From: Aurantiacibacter odishensis
Lineage (GTDB): Bacteria > Pseudomonadota > Alphaproteobacteria > Sphingomonadales > Sphingomonadaceae
Assembly (NCBI RefSeq): GCF_003605195.1
Contig: NZ_QYOS01000020.1
Coordinates: 62,001 to 126,000, forward strand
Direction: 5' to 3'
DNA: 64,000 nt
Below, piece by piece: positions 53,833-61,322 of this stretch. The translations under genes and the position numbers were made by a program. Position 1 is the stretch's first letter. Each line of letters opens with the position of its first letter. The notes beneath the pieces were generated by a model. That model did no database searches. It saw only the letters and a list, made by a program, of their open reading frames with translations, and was not told the origin of the DNA.

Positions 53833-53950
53833 GGTTGGGCAATTGCTGCGGGCTGGGATGGGTCACATACGAGCACTTGGCGCAAGGCAATCCGGCTTGG
53901 CAAGTCGATGGGTGGTGGAATGCGAATGAACCCTCGGCTAGCTTTTCACT

Positions 53951-54100
53951 ATGAGTACCGCTTGGATCGTCTTTTTTGTTCTTGTCTTTCTAGCCGTAAT
54001 CCCATTCGTGATTCGCAATTGGATACGGCAATGGAATAGCATCAAAACAAGGGCTTCAGAGGAAGCTGTCAGGCGAGATCGAAAAGATCGCCAAAGCTAG
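53951..54100 (+). CDS. Small single-span membrane protein (49 residues)
   Basis: ATG 53951 to TAG 54098-54100. A hydrophobic helix (WIVFFVLVFLAVIPFVI) is followed by a strongly basic tail ending in RRDRKDRQS. Only weak ribosome-site support (AATGAACCC lies upstream) and base composition is lower in GC than the neighbours. The membrane-then-basic layout argues against chance. No family recognised. Confidence 0.5.
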   Translation: MSTAWIVFFVLVFLAVIPFVIRNWIRQWNSIKTRASEEAVRRDRKDRQS

Positions 54101-54114
54101 TTCAGTTGAGTGGA

Positions 54115-54132
54115 CGCAATCGGGTCGTTAGC
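54115..54132 (+). repeat. 18-base direct repeat, copy 1
   Basis: CGCAATCGGGTCGTTAGC, identical to 54414-54431. Lies 14 bases after the small membrane gene. Confidence 0.85.
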
Positions 54133-54174
54133 AGAATGTCCGCTTTCTGCGGATGGAGAGGCAAAAGCGCCCCA

Positions 54175-54357
54175 TCATCCTCTCTTCTTCGACAGTTTCT
54201 CCGAATGCAGCCGAAGAACGTATGCAATGCCCAATATCAGCTGCCCTAGGTAGGCTACGATTTCGAAGTCTCCCAGCTCGATCCAGTTGTTTAATGAAGC
54301 AAGCACGAGCATCGCGGATGCGATCCAAGCAACACCGATTACAAGTGTTAATCTCAC
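54175..54357 (-). CDS. Small two-span membrane protein (60 residues)
   Basis: From GTG 54357 with a GAGGAGG site eight bases upstream. Two hydrophobic helices (LTLVIGVAWIASAMLVLASL and FEIVAYLGQLILGIAYVL) and a basic tail LHSEKLSKKRG. An ATG at 54364 opens a different frame but would have no spacing from the ribosome site. Flanked by the 18-base direct repeats. Unknown function; its GC content is low for the window. Confidence 0.6.
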   Translation of the reverse strand: MRLTLVIGVAWIASAMLVLASLNNWIELGDFEIVAYLGQLILGIAYVLRLHSEKLSKKRG

Positions 54358-54413
54358 TGATCATTCCTCCTCAACCGAGATGAACATTGCAGGTCGCACC
54401 TACAGCCGGCGTC

Positions 54414-54431
54414 CGCAATCGGGTCGTTAGC
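54414..54431 (+). repeat. 18-base direct repeat, copy 2
   Basis: Second copy of CGCAATCGGGTCGTTAGC; the 281 bases between the copies contain the two-span membrane gene and nothing else recognisable. Confidence 0.85.
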
Positions 54432-54478
54432 GGACGGGCCCTTTTCGGTCGGCAATCCGCATAAACGGACCCTCCGCC

Positions 54479-55927
54479 TCACCCCATAGCCGCCAGCTTC
54501 TTCGCCCGCCGCCGCTGCACGCTCGAGCCGATCCCGATAGCCTCGCGGTATTTCGCCACCGTTCGCCGGGCGAGGTCGAAACCCTCGGCTTTCAGCAGTT
54601 CCACCAGCTTGTCGTCCGAGAGGATCTTTTTCGGGTCCTCGGCATCGCACAGCGCCTTGATGCGGGCCTTCACCGCTTCCGCGCTCGCGCCTTCGCCGTC
54701 CGTGCCGCCGCCCACGCCGCTGGTGAAGAAGTACTTCAGCTCGAACGTACCGCGTTCGCAGTGAAGGAACTTGTTCGATGTGACGCGCGATACCGTCGAC
54801 TCGTGCATATCGATCGCCTCGGCCACGGTCTTCAGCGTCAGCGGGCGTAATTCGCTCACGCCCCTTCTGAAAAAACCGTCCTGCTGTTTCACGATCTCGG
54901 CGGCGACCTTGAGGATGGTCTTCTGCCGCTGGTCCAGCGCCTTGATCAGCCAGTTGGCATCGGCCAGCTTCTCGCTCAGCCAGCCCTTCGCGTCCTTGCT
55001 GGTCGCGCCTGCGCGCAGTTCGACATAGTAGCTGCGGTTCACCACCAGGCGGGGCAGGGTGTCCTCGTTAAGCTGGATATCCCAGCCATCGTCCTTCGCG
55101 CGCAGCAGCACGTCGGGCACCACCGCGCCGCTGGGGGAGCCGCCGAATTTGAGGCCCGGTTTCGGATCGTAGCCGCGCAGTTCGGACAGCATCTCGGCAA
55201 AGTCCTCGTCGTCGACGCGGCAGATGCGCTTCAGGTGCGCGACCGCGCCCTTGGCGACGAGTTCGAGATTGTCGATCAGCACTTCCATACACGGGTCGTA
55301 GCGATCGGCTTCCTTCGCCTGCAGCGCTAGGCATTCGGAAAGGGATCGCGCGCCCACACCCGTCGGGTCGAGCGACTGGACCACGCCCAGCGCCTCCTCC
55401 ACCCGCGCCAGCGGCACGTCGAGGCTGACGGCAATGTCGCGCAGGTCCGTGCCGAGGTAGCCCGCCTCGTCGAGCAGGCCGATGATGTGGCGGGCGATGA
55501 ACTCGGCAACGGCATCGGGGGAGGCCGGACCGACCTGCGCCTCGAGGTGATCGGCCAGCGAGAGGTCTTCGTTGCTGCGGTTTTCCAGGTCCGGCGCGTC
55601 GCCCGCCGCGCCCGCGCCCGAATGTTCCGCGGACCAGTCCCCCGTATCGCGGTCGGTATCGAGCGAGCCGGGATCGATATCGAGCGCCTCGTCCCCCTGT
55701 CCCGGTGTTGCGTCGTGGATTTCCGGCTGGTCGCTTTCGGCTGGCGGGTCGCGATCCTCGGCTCGCACTTCGCCCGCTTCCAGCAGCGGGTTGGCTTCCA
55801 GCGCCTCGCCCACGAAGGTCTCGATCTCGAGGTTTGACAGCGCCAGCAGCTTGATCGCCTGCTGCAGCTGCGGCGTCATCACCAGCGATTGCGATTGCCT
55901 GAGGTCTAGTCTTGGCCCCAGAGCCAT
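54479..55927 (-). CDS. rpoN: RNA polymerase sigma-54 factor
   Basis: 482 residues. Gln/Leu-rich region I (RLDLRQSQSLVMTPQLQQAIKLLALSN), acidic region II, core-binding and DNA-binding domains, and the RpoN box ARRTVAKYREAIGIGSSVQRR near the C-terminus. It directs transcription from -24/-12 promoters such as nitrogen genes. It follows lptB by 54 bases on the same strand. Genes usual after rpoN (hpf, ptsN) are absent; a repeat island follows instead. Confidence 0.96.
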   Translation of the reverse strand: MALGPRLDLRQSQSLVMTPQLQQAIKLLALSNLEIETFVGEALEANPLLEAGEVRAEDRDPPAESDQPEIHDATPGQGDEALDIDPGSLDTDRDTGDWSAEHSGAGAAGDAPDLENRSNEDLSLADHLEAQVGPASPDAVAEFIARHIIGLLDEAGYLGTDLRDIAVSLDVPLARVEEALGVVQSLDPTGVGARSLSECLALQAKEADRYDPCMEVLIDNLELVAKGAVAHLKRICRVDDEDFAEMLSELRGYDPKPGLKFGGSPSGAVVPDVLLRAKDDGWDIQLNEDTLPRLVVNRSYYVELRAGATSKDAKGWLSEKLADANWLIKALDQRQKTILKVAAEIVKQQDGFFRRGVSELRPLTLKTVAEAIDMHESTVSRVTSNKFLHCERGTFELKYFFTSGVGGGTDGEGASAEAVKARIKALCDAEDPKKILSDDKLVELLKAEGFDLARRTVAKYREAIGIGSSVQRRRAKKLAAMG

Positions 55928-55981
55928 ATCAGACCTCCCGATACGAATTCCCCCTCCCGCAAAATCATTGTCGGAAAGGCA

Positions 55982-56797
55982 TCACAGTTCGAAACCCTCG
56001 CCAAGGTAGAGGCGGCGCACGTTCTCGTCCGCCACCAGTTCCTGCGGGGAGCCTGCAAACAGCACCTGTCCGCCGTAGATGATGCAGGCGCGGTCGACGA
56101 TATCCAGCGTCTCGCGGACATTGTGATCGGTTATCAGCACGCCGATGCCGCGTCGCTTCAGGTCTTTTACGAGGTCGCGGATGTCGCTGATCGAGAGCGG
56201 GTCGATCCCGGCGAAGGGTTCGTCCAGCAGCATGATGCTGGGTTTCGCGGCCAGCGCGCGGGCGATCTCGCAGCGGCGCCGTTCACCACCGGACAGCGCC
56301 ATTGCCGGGCTGTCGCGCAGGCGGGTGATGTGGAATTCCTCCAGCAGCCGCTCCAGCTCCTGCTGGCGGACTTCCTTGTTCGGCTCGACCATCTCCAGCA
56401 CGCAGTTGATGTTCTGCTCCACCGTCATGCCGCGAAAGATGCTGGTTTCCTGCGGCAGGTAGCCAAGACCCAGGATCGCGCGGCGATACATCGGCAGCTT
56501 GGTGACATCGACGCCGTCCATCAGGATGCGGCCGCTGTCGGGCTTCACCAGCCCCATGATGGAATAGAAGCACGTGGTCTTGCCCGCGCCGTTGGGGCCG
56601 AGCAGGCCCAGCACTTCGCCCTTGGCGACGGTGAGGGAGATATCGCTCAGCACCGCGCGCTTGTCGTAGCTCTTGGCGATGGAGACCACTTCCAGCCCGC
56701 CGCTTTCCGGCAGGTCGGGTGCGGCGTTGCTGGGCGCATCCGCCAGTGCCTCGGTCAGGGCCTCCTCGTCGAGGAATTCGTCGTCCAGCGCGCTCAT
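55982..56797 (-). CDS. lptB: LPS export ABC transporter ATPase LptB
   Basis: 271 residues from ATG 56797 with an AAGGA site. Walker A GLLGPNGAGKTT, signature LSGGERRRCEIARALAAKP, Walker B IMLLDEPFAGIDPLSI, and H-loop LITDHNVRETL. It energises LPS transport with LptFG. The N-terminal ~30 residues form an acidic extension (DDEFLDEEALTEALADAPSN). lptA and lptC, which often precede it, are not adjacent. Confidence 0.95.
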   Translation of the reverse strand: MSALDDEFLDEEALTEALADAPSNAAPDLPESGGLEVVSIAKSYDKRAVLSDISLTVAKGEVLGLLGPNGAGKTTCFYSIMGLVKPDSGRILMDGVDVTKLPMYRRAILGLGYLPQETSIFRGMTVEQNINCVLEMVEPNKEVRQQELERLLEEFHITRLRDSPAMALSGGERRRCEIARALAAKPSIMLLDEPFAGIDPLSISDIRDLVKDLKRRGIGVLITDHNVRETLDIVDRACIIYGGQVLFAGSPQELVADENVRRLYLGEGFEL

Positions 56798-56986
56798 GCC
56801 TGATCCTTCGTCATGCAGGCCATCTAGCACGAAAGTGCGTGGATTGAAGGGTGCTTGGCAAGATTCGTGCATGTGCCGCCAAGGAACGGCATCGTCCGGG
56901 CGATGGCGCACTGTTCGCATCGGCTTGCATCCAGCCTCGCGAAGTGGAATACTTCGAATCGGGACTGGAACAGAGAGGGAAGCCTG

Positions 56987-57364
56987 ATGAACAAGGCACT
57001 CGAACAGACAGAGCAGGCTCGCGAAGAGACTGCGCGCAAGGTCGACTGGCGCCGCCGCATCAGCGATCACGTCGCCTATGGCCTGCTGATCTACACTGGC
57101 CTGCATATCTTCCTCACCATGACGCAGCTCAAGTCCGGCAACGGTTCGCTGCTGCCCTATCTCGCGCTGGTCGTGCTGGTGGCCGCGATCATTCCCGCCT
57201 GCCGCTGGTTCGAAATGCGCTGGAGCGACCTGCCCGATGCCAAGGCCCATGACCCGGCACTGGCGCCTGTTTTCCGGCGCGAAGTGGCGCTGATGTGGCT
57301 GGCCGTCTTCGGACTGCCGGTGCTGCTGACACTCGGCTTCAAGGCCGCCGCTCCGCTTTTCTGA
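56987..57364 (+). CDS. Hypothetical three-helix membrane protein
   Basis: 125 residues from ATG 56987 with a GAGGGA site. Charged N-terminus (ALEQTEQAREETARKVDWRRR), then three hydrophobic segments (YGLLIYTGLHIFLTM, YLALVVLVAAIIPACRW, LMWLAVFGLPVLLTLGF). The stop overlaps the presumed CTG start of the MscS gene. Unknown function; probably co-transcribed with that channel. Confidence 0.75.
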   Translation: MNKALEQTEQAREETARKVDWRRRISDHVAYGLLIYTGLHIFLTMTQLKSGNGSLLPYLALVVLVAAIIPACRWFEMRWSDLPDAKAHDPALAPVFRREVALMWLAVFGLPVLLTLGFKAAAPLF

Positions 57365-58773
57365 CAACTGTTATACGCCTGTTCGCCGCGCTGTCGCTGG
57401 CCTTGCTGCCAGTCTCTGCGCATGCGAGCGTGCTGCTGCCTGAAGCCGCGCCTGCCGAACAGGCACCCGCCACGCCTGCACCGACCGCAGGCTCCATAGA
57501 GATCGACCAGGTCGCCGGGCAGGACGACCGCATCGCCGCGCGCCTGTCCGATATCTTCGCCAATGTGCCTAGCCTCTCGCAGGTCGAGGTTTCCGTGCGC
57601 CAGGGCGTCGTAACGCTCACCGGCACCGCGCCCGACGATGCCGCGCTGGCACGGGCGGAGGCGATTGCGGGCGGTGTTGAAGGCGTCGCCACGGTCGAGA
57701 ACGACATAGAGCGCGACGTGTCCGTCGACATCGGGGAGGGCATCGGGGGGCTCGGCGACCGGGTCGAGCAGATTACCCGGATGCTGCCGCTGGTGGGCCT
57801 TGCGCTGCTGGTGGCGCTGGCGATTTCCGCGATTGGCTACCTGCTCGCCTCGTTCACGGGGTTGTGGCGGCGGGTGGCGACAAACACTTTCCTGGCAGAG
57901 CTGATTGCCAGTGCCCTGCGCTTCGTTTTCGTGATCGCGGGTATCGTGATCGCGCTCGACATGATCGGGGCGGGCGCGCTGATGGGCGCGGTGCTGGGCG
58001 GCGCGGGCGTGATCGGCATCGCGCTGGGTTTTGCCATGCGCGACACGGTGGAGAACTACGTCGCCAGCCTGATGCTGAGCTTGCGCCAGCCGTTCCGCGC
58101 GAACGATCACGTGGTGATCGACCAGCACGAGGGCCGGGTGATCCGCCTCACCAGCCGCGCGACCGTGCTGATGACGCTGGAGGGCAATCACCTGCGTATT
58201 CCCAATTCCACGGTCTTCAAGGCGGTGATCGTCAATTACACGCGCAATCCGCAGCGCCGCTTCGATTTCGAGCTGGGCGTGGACGCGGACGACGATGCCG
58301 AGGCCGCCCGCCAGCTGGGCCGCGATACGCTGGCATCGCTGGACTTCGTGCTGGACGATCCCGCGCCCGAAGTGCGGATAGACCGGGTGGGCGATTCCAA
58401 CGTGGTGCTGGTGTTCCTTGGCTGGATCGACCAGCGCGAGGCCGATTTCTTCAAGGCCCGCAGCCGCGCCATCGCCGCCAGCAAGCGCGCGCTGGAGGAC
58501 GGCGGCTTTGCCTTGCCCGAGCCGATATACCGCCTGCGTTTCGACCAGCGGACCGTGCCGCTGCCGTTCGAGAACGTGGGGGAAGGCCGCGCCGCTCCTG
58601 CGCAGGCTGTGCCACCTGCACCGCCGCGACCTCCGCAGAAACCGGTTCCCGCAGCCACGGACACGCACGATATCGCCCCCGAGGACGAGATCGCGAAGAT
58701 GGTGGACGAGGAGCGTGCGAACACGCCGGGGCAGGAAAAGGACCTGCTGGATAGCGGGCGCCCCGTGGAATAG
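57361..58773 (+). CDS. MscS-family channel with BON domain
   Basis: 470 residues if started at CTG 57361, which overlaps the upstream stop (CTGA); a GTG at 57295 in frame is the conventional choice but runs through the neighbour. A signal peptide (LFAALSLALLPVSAHA) leads to a periplasmic BON domain (IAARLSDIFANVPSLSQVEVSVRQGVVTLTGTA), membrane helices and the MscS pore/beta region (GALMGAVLGGAGVIGIALGFAMRDTVENYVASLMLSLRQPF). C-terminal Pro-rich tail. It should gate on membrane tension. Confidence 0.85.
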   Translation: MTTVIRLFAALSLALLPVSAHASVLLPEAAPAEQAPATPAPTAGSIEIDQVAGQDDRIAARLSDIFANVPSLSQVEVSVRQGVVTLTGTAPDDAALARAEAIAGGVEGVATVENDIERDVSVDIGEGIGGLGDRVEQITRMLPLVGLALLVALAISAIGYLLASFTGLWRRVATNTFLAELIASALRFVFVIAGIVIALDMIGAGALMGAVLGGAGVIGIALGFAMRDTVENYVASLMLSLRQPFRANDHVVIDQHEGRVIRLTSRATVLMTLEGNHLRIPNSTVFKAVIVNYTRNPQRRFDFELGVDADDDAEAARQLGRDTLASLDFVLDDPAPEVRIDRVGDSNVVLVFLGWIDQREADFFKARSRAIAASKRALEDGGFALPEPIYRLRFDQRTVPLPFENVGEGRAAPAQAVPPAPPRPPQKPVPAATDTHDIAPEDEIAKMVDEERANTPGQEKDLLDSGRPVE

Positions 58774-58802
58774 GGCCACAAAACGCGGGGCATTGCCCCT
58801 TC

Positions 58803-58955
58803 TTAGGCTGGATCTATCCGTTCGGACTTGCGGCGATCGCTCCCTGATCGCCTGTCGGCCACGCGCCGTTCCACACCATCGTACGCCGCAGACTTGCCGC
58901 TTCGCTGATCGCTATGCCTGCGATCACTGCCCGAACGGCGGGTTTCCGTATCCAT
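58803..58955 (-). CDS. Arg-rich 50-residue protein
   Basis: ATG 58955 has a strong GAGGAG site with seven-base spacing; TAA at 58803-58805. Sequence is hydrophilic with tandem DRR motifs: RRSGSDRRH, then VERRVADRRSGSDRRKSER. It starts 15 bases after the stop of the PilZ gene at 58971 on the same strand, so both are probably one transcript. Shorter than usual gene-finder limits. Function unknown; Arg-rich motifs resemble the leading part of some PilZ proteins. Confidence 0.65.
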   Translation of the reverse strand: MDTETRRSGSDRRHSDQRSGKSAAYDGVERRVADRRSGSDRRKSERIDPA

Positions 58956-58970
58956 TGGTCTTCTCCTCGC

Positions 58971-59387
58971 TCAGTTGCGGAACGCGCGCAGCCCGTGAAT
59001 TGGAGGCAGTTCCCGCCCGAACCGATCGCGCGGCACGAAGTCATCCATGCTGACCGCGACGGGCTTGAAGCCCATTTGCAGGACGACCGCGGGATGCAGC
59101 TCGCTTGCGAACTTGATGCCCGCGTACTGGTCGCTCTTCCAGACCACGGCTCCTTCGGCGCCGACGCCATTGGGGAACTTCAAGTATAGCTTTTCGCCCG
59201 GCGCAACGCGCGAAGTGCCGGTGTCGATGCAGCAGCCGTCGACGCAGATATCGTAGATAGTAAGGTTGATGCATTCGTCCTCGACGAAGCATTCCACCTG
59301 TACTTCCACTACGTGCCTTTCGTGGCGTCGCTTCTGGCGCTGGTTGTCAGCATCGTAATCCATGACGAAAACTTGCCAGCGAGTCAT
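58971..59387 (-). CDS. PilZ-domain protein
   Basis: 138 residues from ATG 59387; ATG 59363 is an alternative. RxxxR as RRHER in QRQKRRHERHVVEV, then DICVDGCCIDTGTS, where the usual Ser of the DxSxxG motif is Cys. The barrel continues LKFPNGVGAEGAVVWKSDQYAGIKF. c-di-GMP binding is likely but the Ser-to-Cys change makes it uncertain. Cluster with two more PilZ genes and the Arg-rich protein. Confidence 0.88.
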   Translation of the reverse strand: MTRWQVFVMDYDADNQRQKRRHERHVVEVQVECFVEDECINLTIYDICVDGCCIDTGTSRVAPGEKLYLKFPNGVGAEGAVVWKSDQYAGIKFASELHPAVVLQMGFKPVAVSMDDFVPRDRFGRELPPIHGLRAFRN

Positions 59388-59477
59388 GAAAATATACTAA
59401 AACGCGAGCCTGATTCTTCTTGAGGAAAATGAGCTATAACCAAGAGGGGCAAGTTGCCGAAAGAGGAAATGCAGTCG

Positions 59478-59879
59478 TTACAGGCCGTTGTTCCAGTCGG
59501 ACCTTGCGCGAATCATGTCCGGACTTAGGCCAAGCTTCCTTGCTTCTTCCGCAACTTGCCTGAACTCGGCAACCTCTGCATCGCTCATGCGGTGGTCGAA
59601 CGCCAGGCCGCATTCGTTGCCCTCGCGCCAGACCACGGAGGCAAACATCTTCGAGCCGCCTATGGTCAGTTGTACGAATTCTCCGACGGGGGGCAGGTTG
59701 GTACCGGACACGCGTGCCCCTGCGGCCGAAATGTCCTCGAACACGACGGACTGCCTGTCGAACGGTGTAACGAGGTTTCCGGGCAGGGATACATGAGAAC
59801 GCGGCCTGCCGCGCTTTCCTGTCCGGATGCGCTGGCCATCTCGCTTGCTTGCGGCAAAACTTTTCACTGTGCCCTCCAT
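59478..59879 (-). CDS. PilZ-domain protein
   Basis: 133 residues. RxxxR as RGRPR in GKRGRPRSHVSLPG and DxSxxG as FEDISAAGARVSG, so c-di-GMP binding is expected. The barrel is followed by a helical tail (DAEVAEFRQVAEEARKLGL). It lies 90 bases upstream of the next PilZ gene on the same strand. Confidence 0.88.
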   Translation of the reverse strand: MEGTVKSFAASKRDGQRIRTGKRGRPRSHVSLPGNLVTPFDRQSVVFEDISAAGARVSGTNLPPVGEFVQLTIGGSKMFASVVWREGNECGLAFDHRMSDAEVAEFRQVAEEARKLGLSPDMIRARSDWNNGL

Positions 59880-59924
59880 TGGCTCTGCAATAGATGTATC
59901 AGCAAATACTGAACACGTGGTTTA

Positions 59925-59940
59925 GTCGTGCAGGCACGAC
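59925..59940. promoter_or_regulatory. Inverted repeat in the promoter gap of the PilZ cluster
   Basis: GTCGTGC-AG-GCACGAC, perfect seven-base arms. It lies between the divergent gene starts (PilZ at 59879 minus, small protein at 60048 plus). Could be an operator; no T-run, so not a terminator. Confidence 0.4.
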
Positions 59941-60047
59941 TTGTTAGGTTCTTGTGAACCCTGATATGAAACAGGTCTTCCAAGAGACTTGTTATCGTTC
60001 GTTATTTGCTGGACCCCTCCGCTATTGGTTTCAAGGGGAGAGAGCCG

Positions 60048-60233
60048 ATGGAATTCGTTCAGCACTCGCGAGACAAGGCCGCCATGCTGCGCGCCCAGGC
60101 AGACCTTGCGCCGGCAGAGGCGGACCGGATCTCGAAACTCGTCGCCGCGCGCAAGCTCGAGGCGAGAGCCAGGGAAGTCGAAATCGTAATCGGGCCGAGC
60201 GGCGAGTCCGCTATCGCCGACTGGCTCGACTAG
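60048..60233 (+). CDS. Small hydrophilic protein in the PilZ cluster
   Basis: 61 residues from ATG 60048 with an AGGGGAGAG site. Mostly helical and charged (HSRDKAAMLRAQADLAPAEA, VAARKLEARAREVEIVIG), ending in IADWLD. Located 26 bases before a PilZ gene on the same strand. No family recognised. Confidence 0.7.
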   Translation: MEFVQHSRDKAAMLRAQADLAPAEADRISKLVAARKLEARAREVEIVIGPSGESAIADWLD

Positions 60234-60259
60234 GGGCCGTGCCAGAGGGGGCGACAGGC

Positions 60260-60589
60260 ATGGAGCGGCGACACTTCAAGCGCCACGACGCAAGGGCATA
60301 CGTGGATGTCCTCGTGCGCGGCGGAAAGGTGAGAGCCGAGATGGACAACCTGTCCGTCAGCGGGTGCAGGGTCGACTATTCCCAGTGCTGGCTCGCGAGG
60401 GGGGAGCCGGTGACCTTGCGCATGATCGGGGAGGAATCCGGCAACATTGAAGTCAACGGGAAGGTCGCCTGGATCGTGCGGGAGCGCGTGGGGGTGCGCT
60501 TTGCACAGCCGCTGTCCCCTGCCCTTGTGCTGGACGCCGGCAAGGCAAGCACTGCGCGCGGATTGCGAAGGGGTCGGCGAAGGGCGTGA
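60260..60589 (+). CDS. PilZ-domain protein
   Basis: 109 residues from ATG 60260 with a GAGGGGG site. RxxxR as RHFKR (MERRHFKRHDARAYV), NxSxxG as DNLSVSGCRVD; the barrel ends KVAWIVRERVGVRFAQ. Arg-rich C-terminus (RGLRRGRRRA). c-di-GMP binding expected. The third PilZ gene of this cluster. Confidence 0.88.
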   Translation: MERRHFKRHDARAYVDVLVRGGKVRAEMDNLSVSGCRVDYSQCWLARGEPVTLRMIGEESGNIEVNGKVAWIVRERVGVRFAQPLSPALVLDAGKASTARGLRRGRRRA

Positions 60590-60613
60590 CCGTGTCGGGC
60601 CACGCCCGTCACC

Positions 60614-61150
60614 TTACTTCTTGTTGCCTTCGTAGCGCTCGATCGCTTCCAGCGTGATGCGCTTGGCTTCCGCCGCATCGCCCCAGGCGCCGATACGCAC
60701 CCACTTTTCCTTTTCCAGGTCCTTGTAGTGGGTGAAGAAGTGCTCGATCTGCTGGAAGATGATCGAGGGCAGGTCCTTCGTTTCGCCCACGTCGGAGTAG
60801 TAGGGGAAAGTGGTGTCCACCGGAACGCAGACCAGCTTCTCGTCGCCGCCGTGTTCGTCTTCAAGGTTCAGCACGCCGATCGGGCGCGCACGCACCACGC
60901 AGCCCGCGATGAAGGGCGAGCGTGCGATCACCAGCGCATCCAGCGGGTCGCCGTCGGGCGACAGCGTGTGCGGCACGAAGCCGTAGTTCGCCGGGTAACG
61001 CATGGGCGTGTGCAGGATGCGGTCGACGAACAGCGCGCCGCTTTCCTTGTCGAACTCGTACTTCACCGGCTCTCCGCCGGTGGGCACTTCGATGATAACG
61101 TTCAGACTGTCCGGCGGATTATCACCCGTCGGGATGTGTTCGATACGCAT
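60614..61150 (-). CDS. ppa: Inorganic pyrophosphatase
   Basis: 178 residues from ATG 61150. Family I soluble PPase: ESGALFVDRILHTPMRYPANYGFVPHTLSPDGDPLDALV contains the metal and substrate residues, then EDEHGGDEKLVCVP and QQIEHFFTHYKDLE. It hydrolyses pyrophosphate to drive biosynthesis. The frame upstream to 61192 has no homology. Confidence 0.96.
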   Translation of the reverse strand: MRIEHIPTGDNPPDSLNVIIEVPTGGEPVKYEFDKESGALFVDRILHTPMRYPANYGFVPHTLSPDGDPLDALVIARSPFIAGCVVRARPIGVLNLEDEHGGDEKLVCVPVDTTFPYYSDVGETKDLPSIIFQQIEHFFTHYKDLEKEKWVRIGAWGDAAEAKRITLEAIERYEGNKK

Positions 61151-61322
61151 GGATGCTTTATCCTCTTGCGGGTTTGACGCACCCTCTCCCAAAACTCAGC
61201 GGGGCGCCTAGCGCACGAGGGCGCGCTTGCCCAGACCAATTGTCCGTGTTTCTCCATAGTGGGCTCGTACTATCGCCGCGAAGCCTTTGCGAAAGCCATC
61301 CATGCGGCTAAACGCCCGCTCC

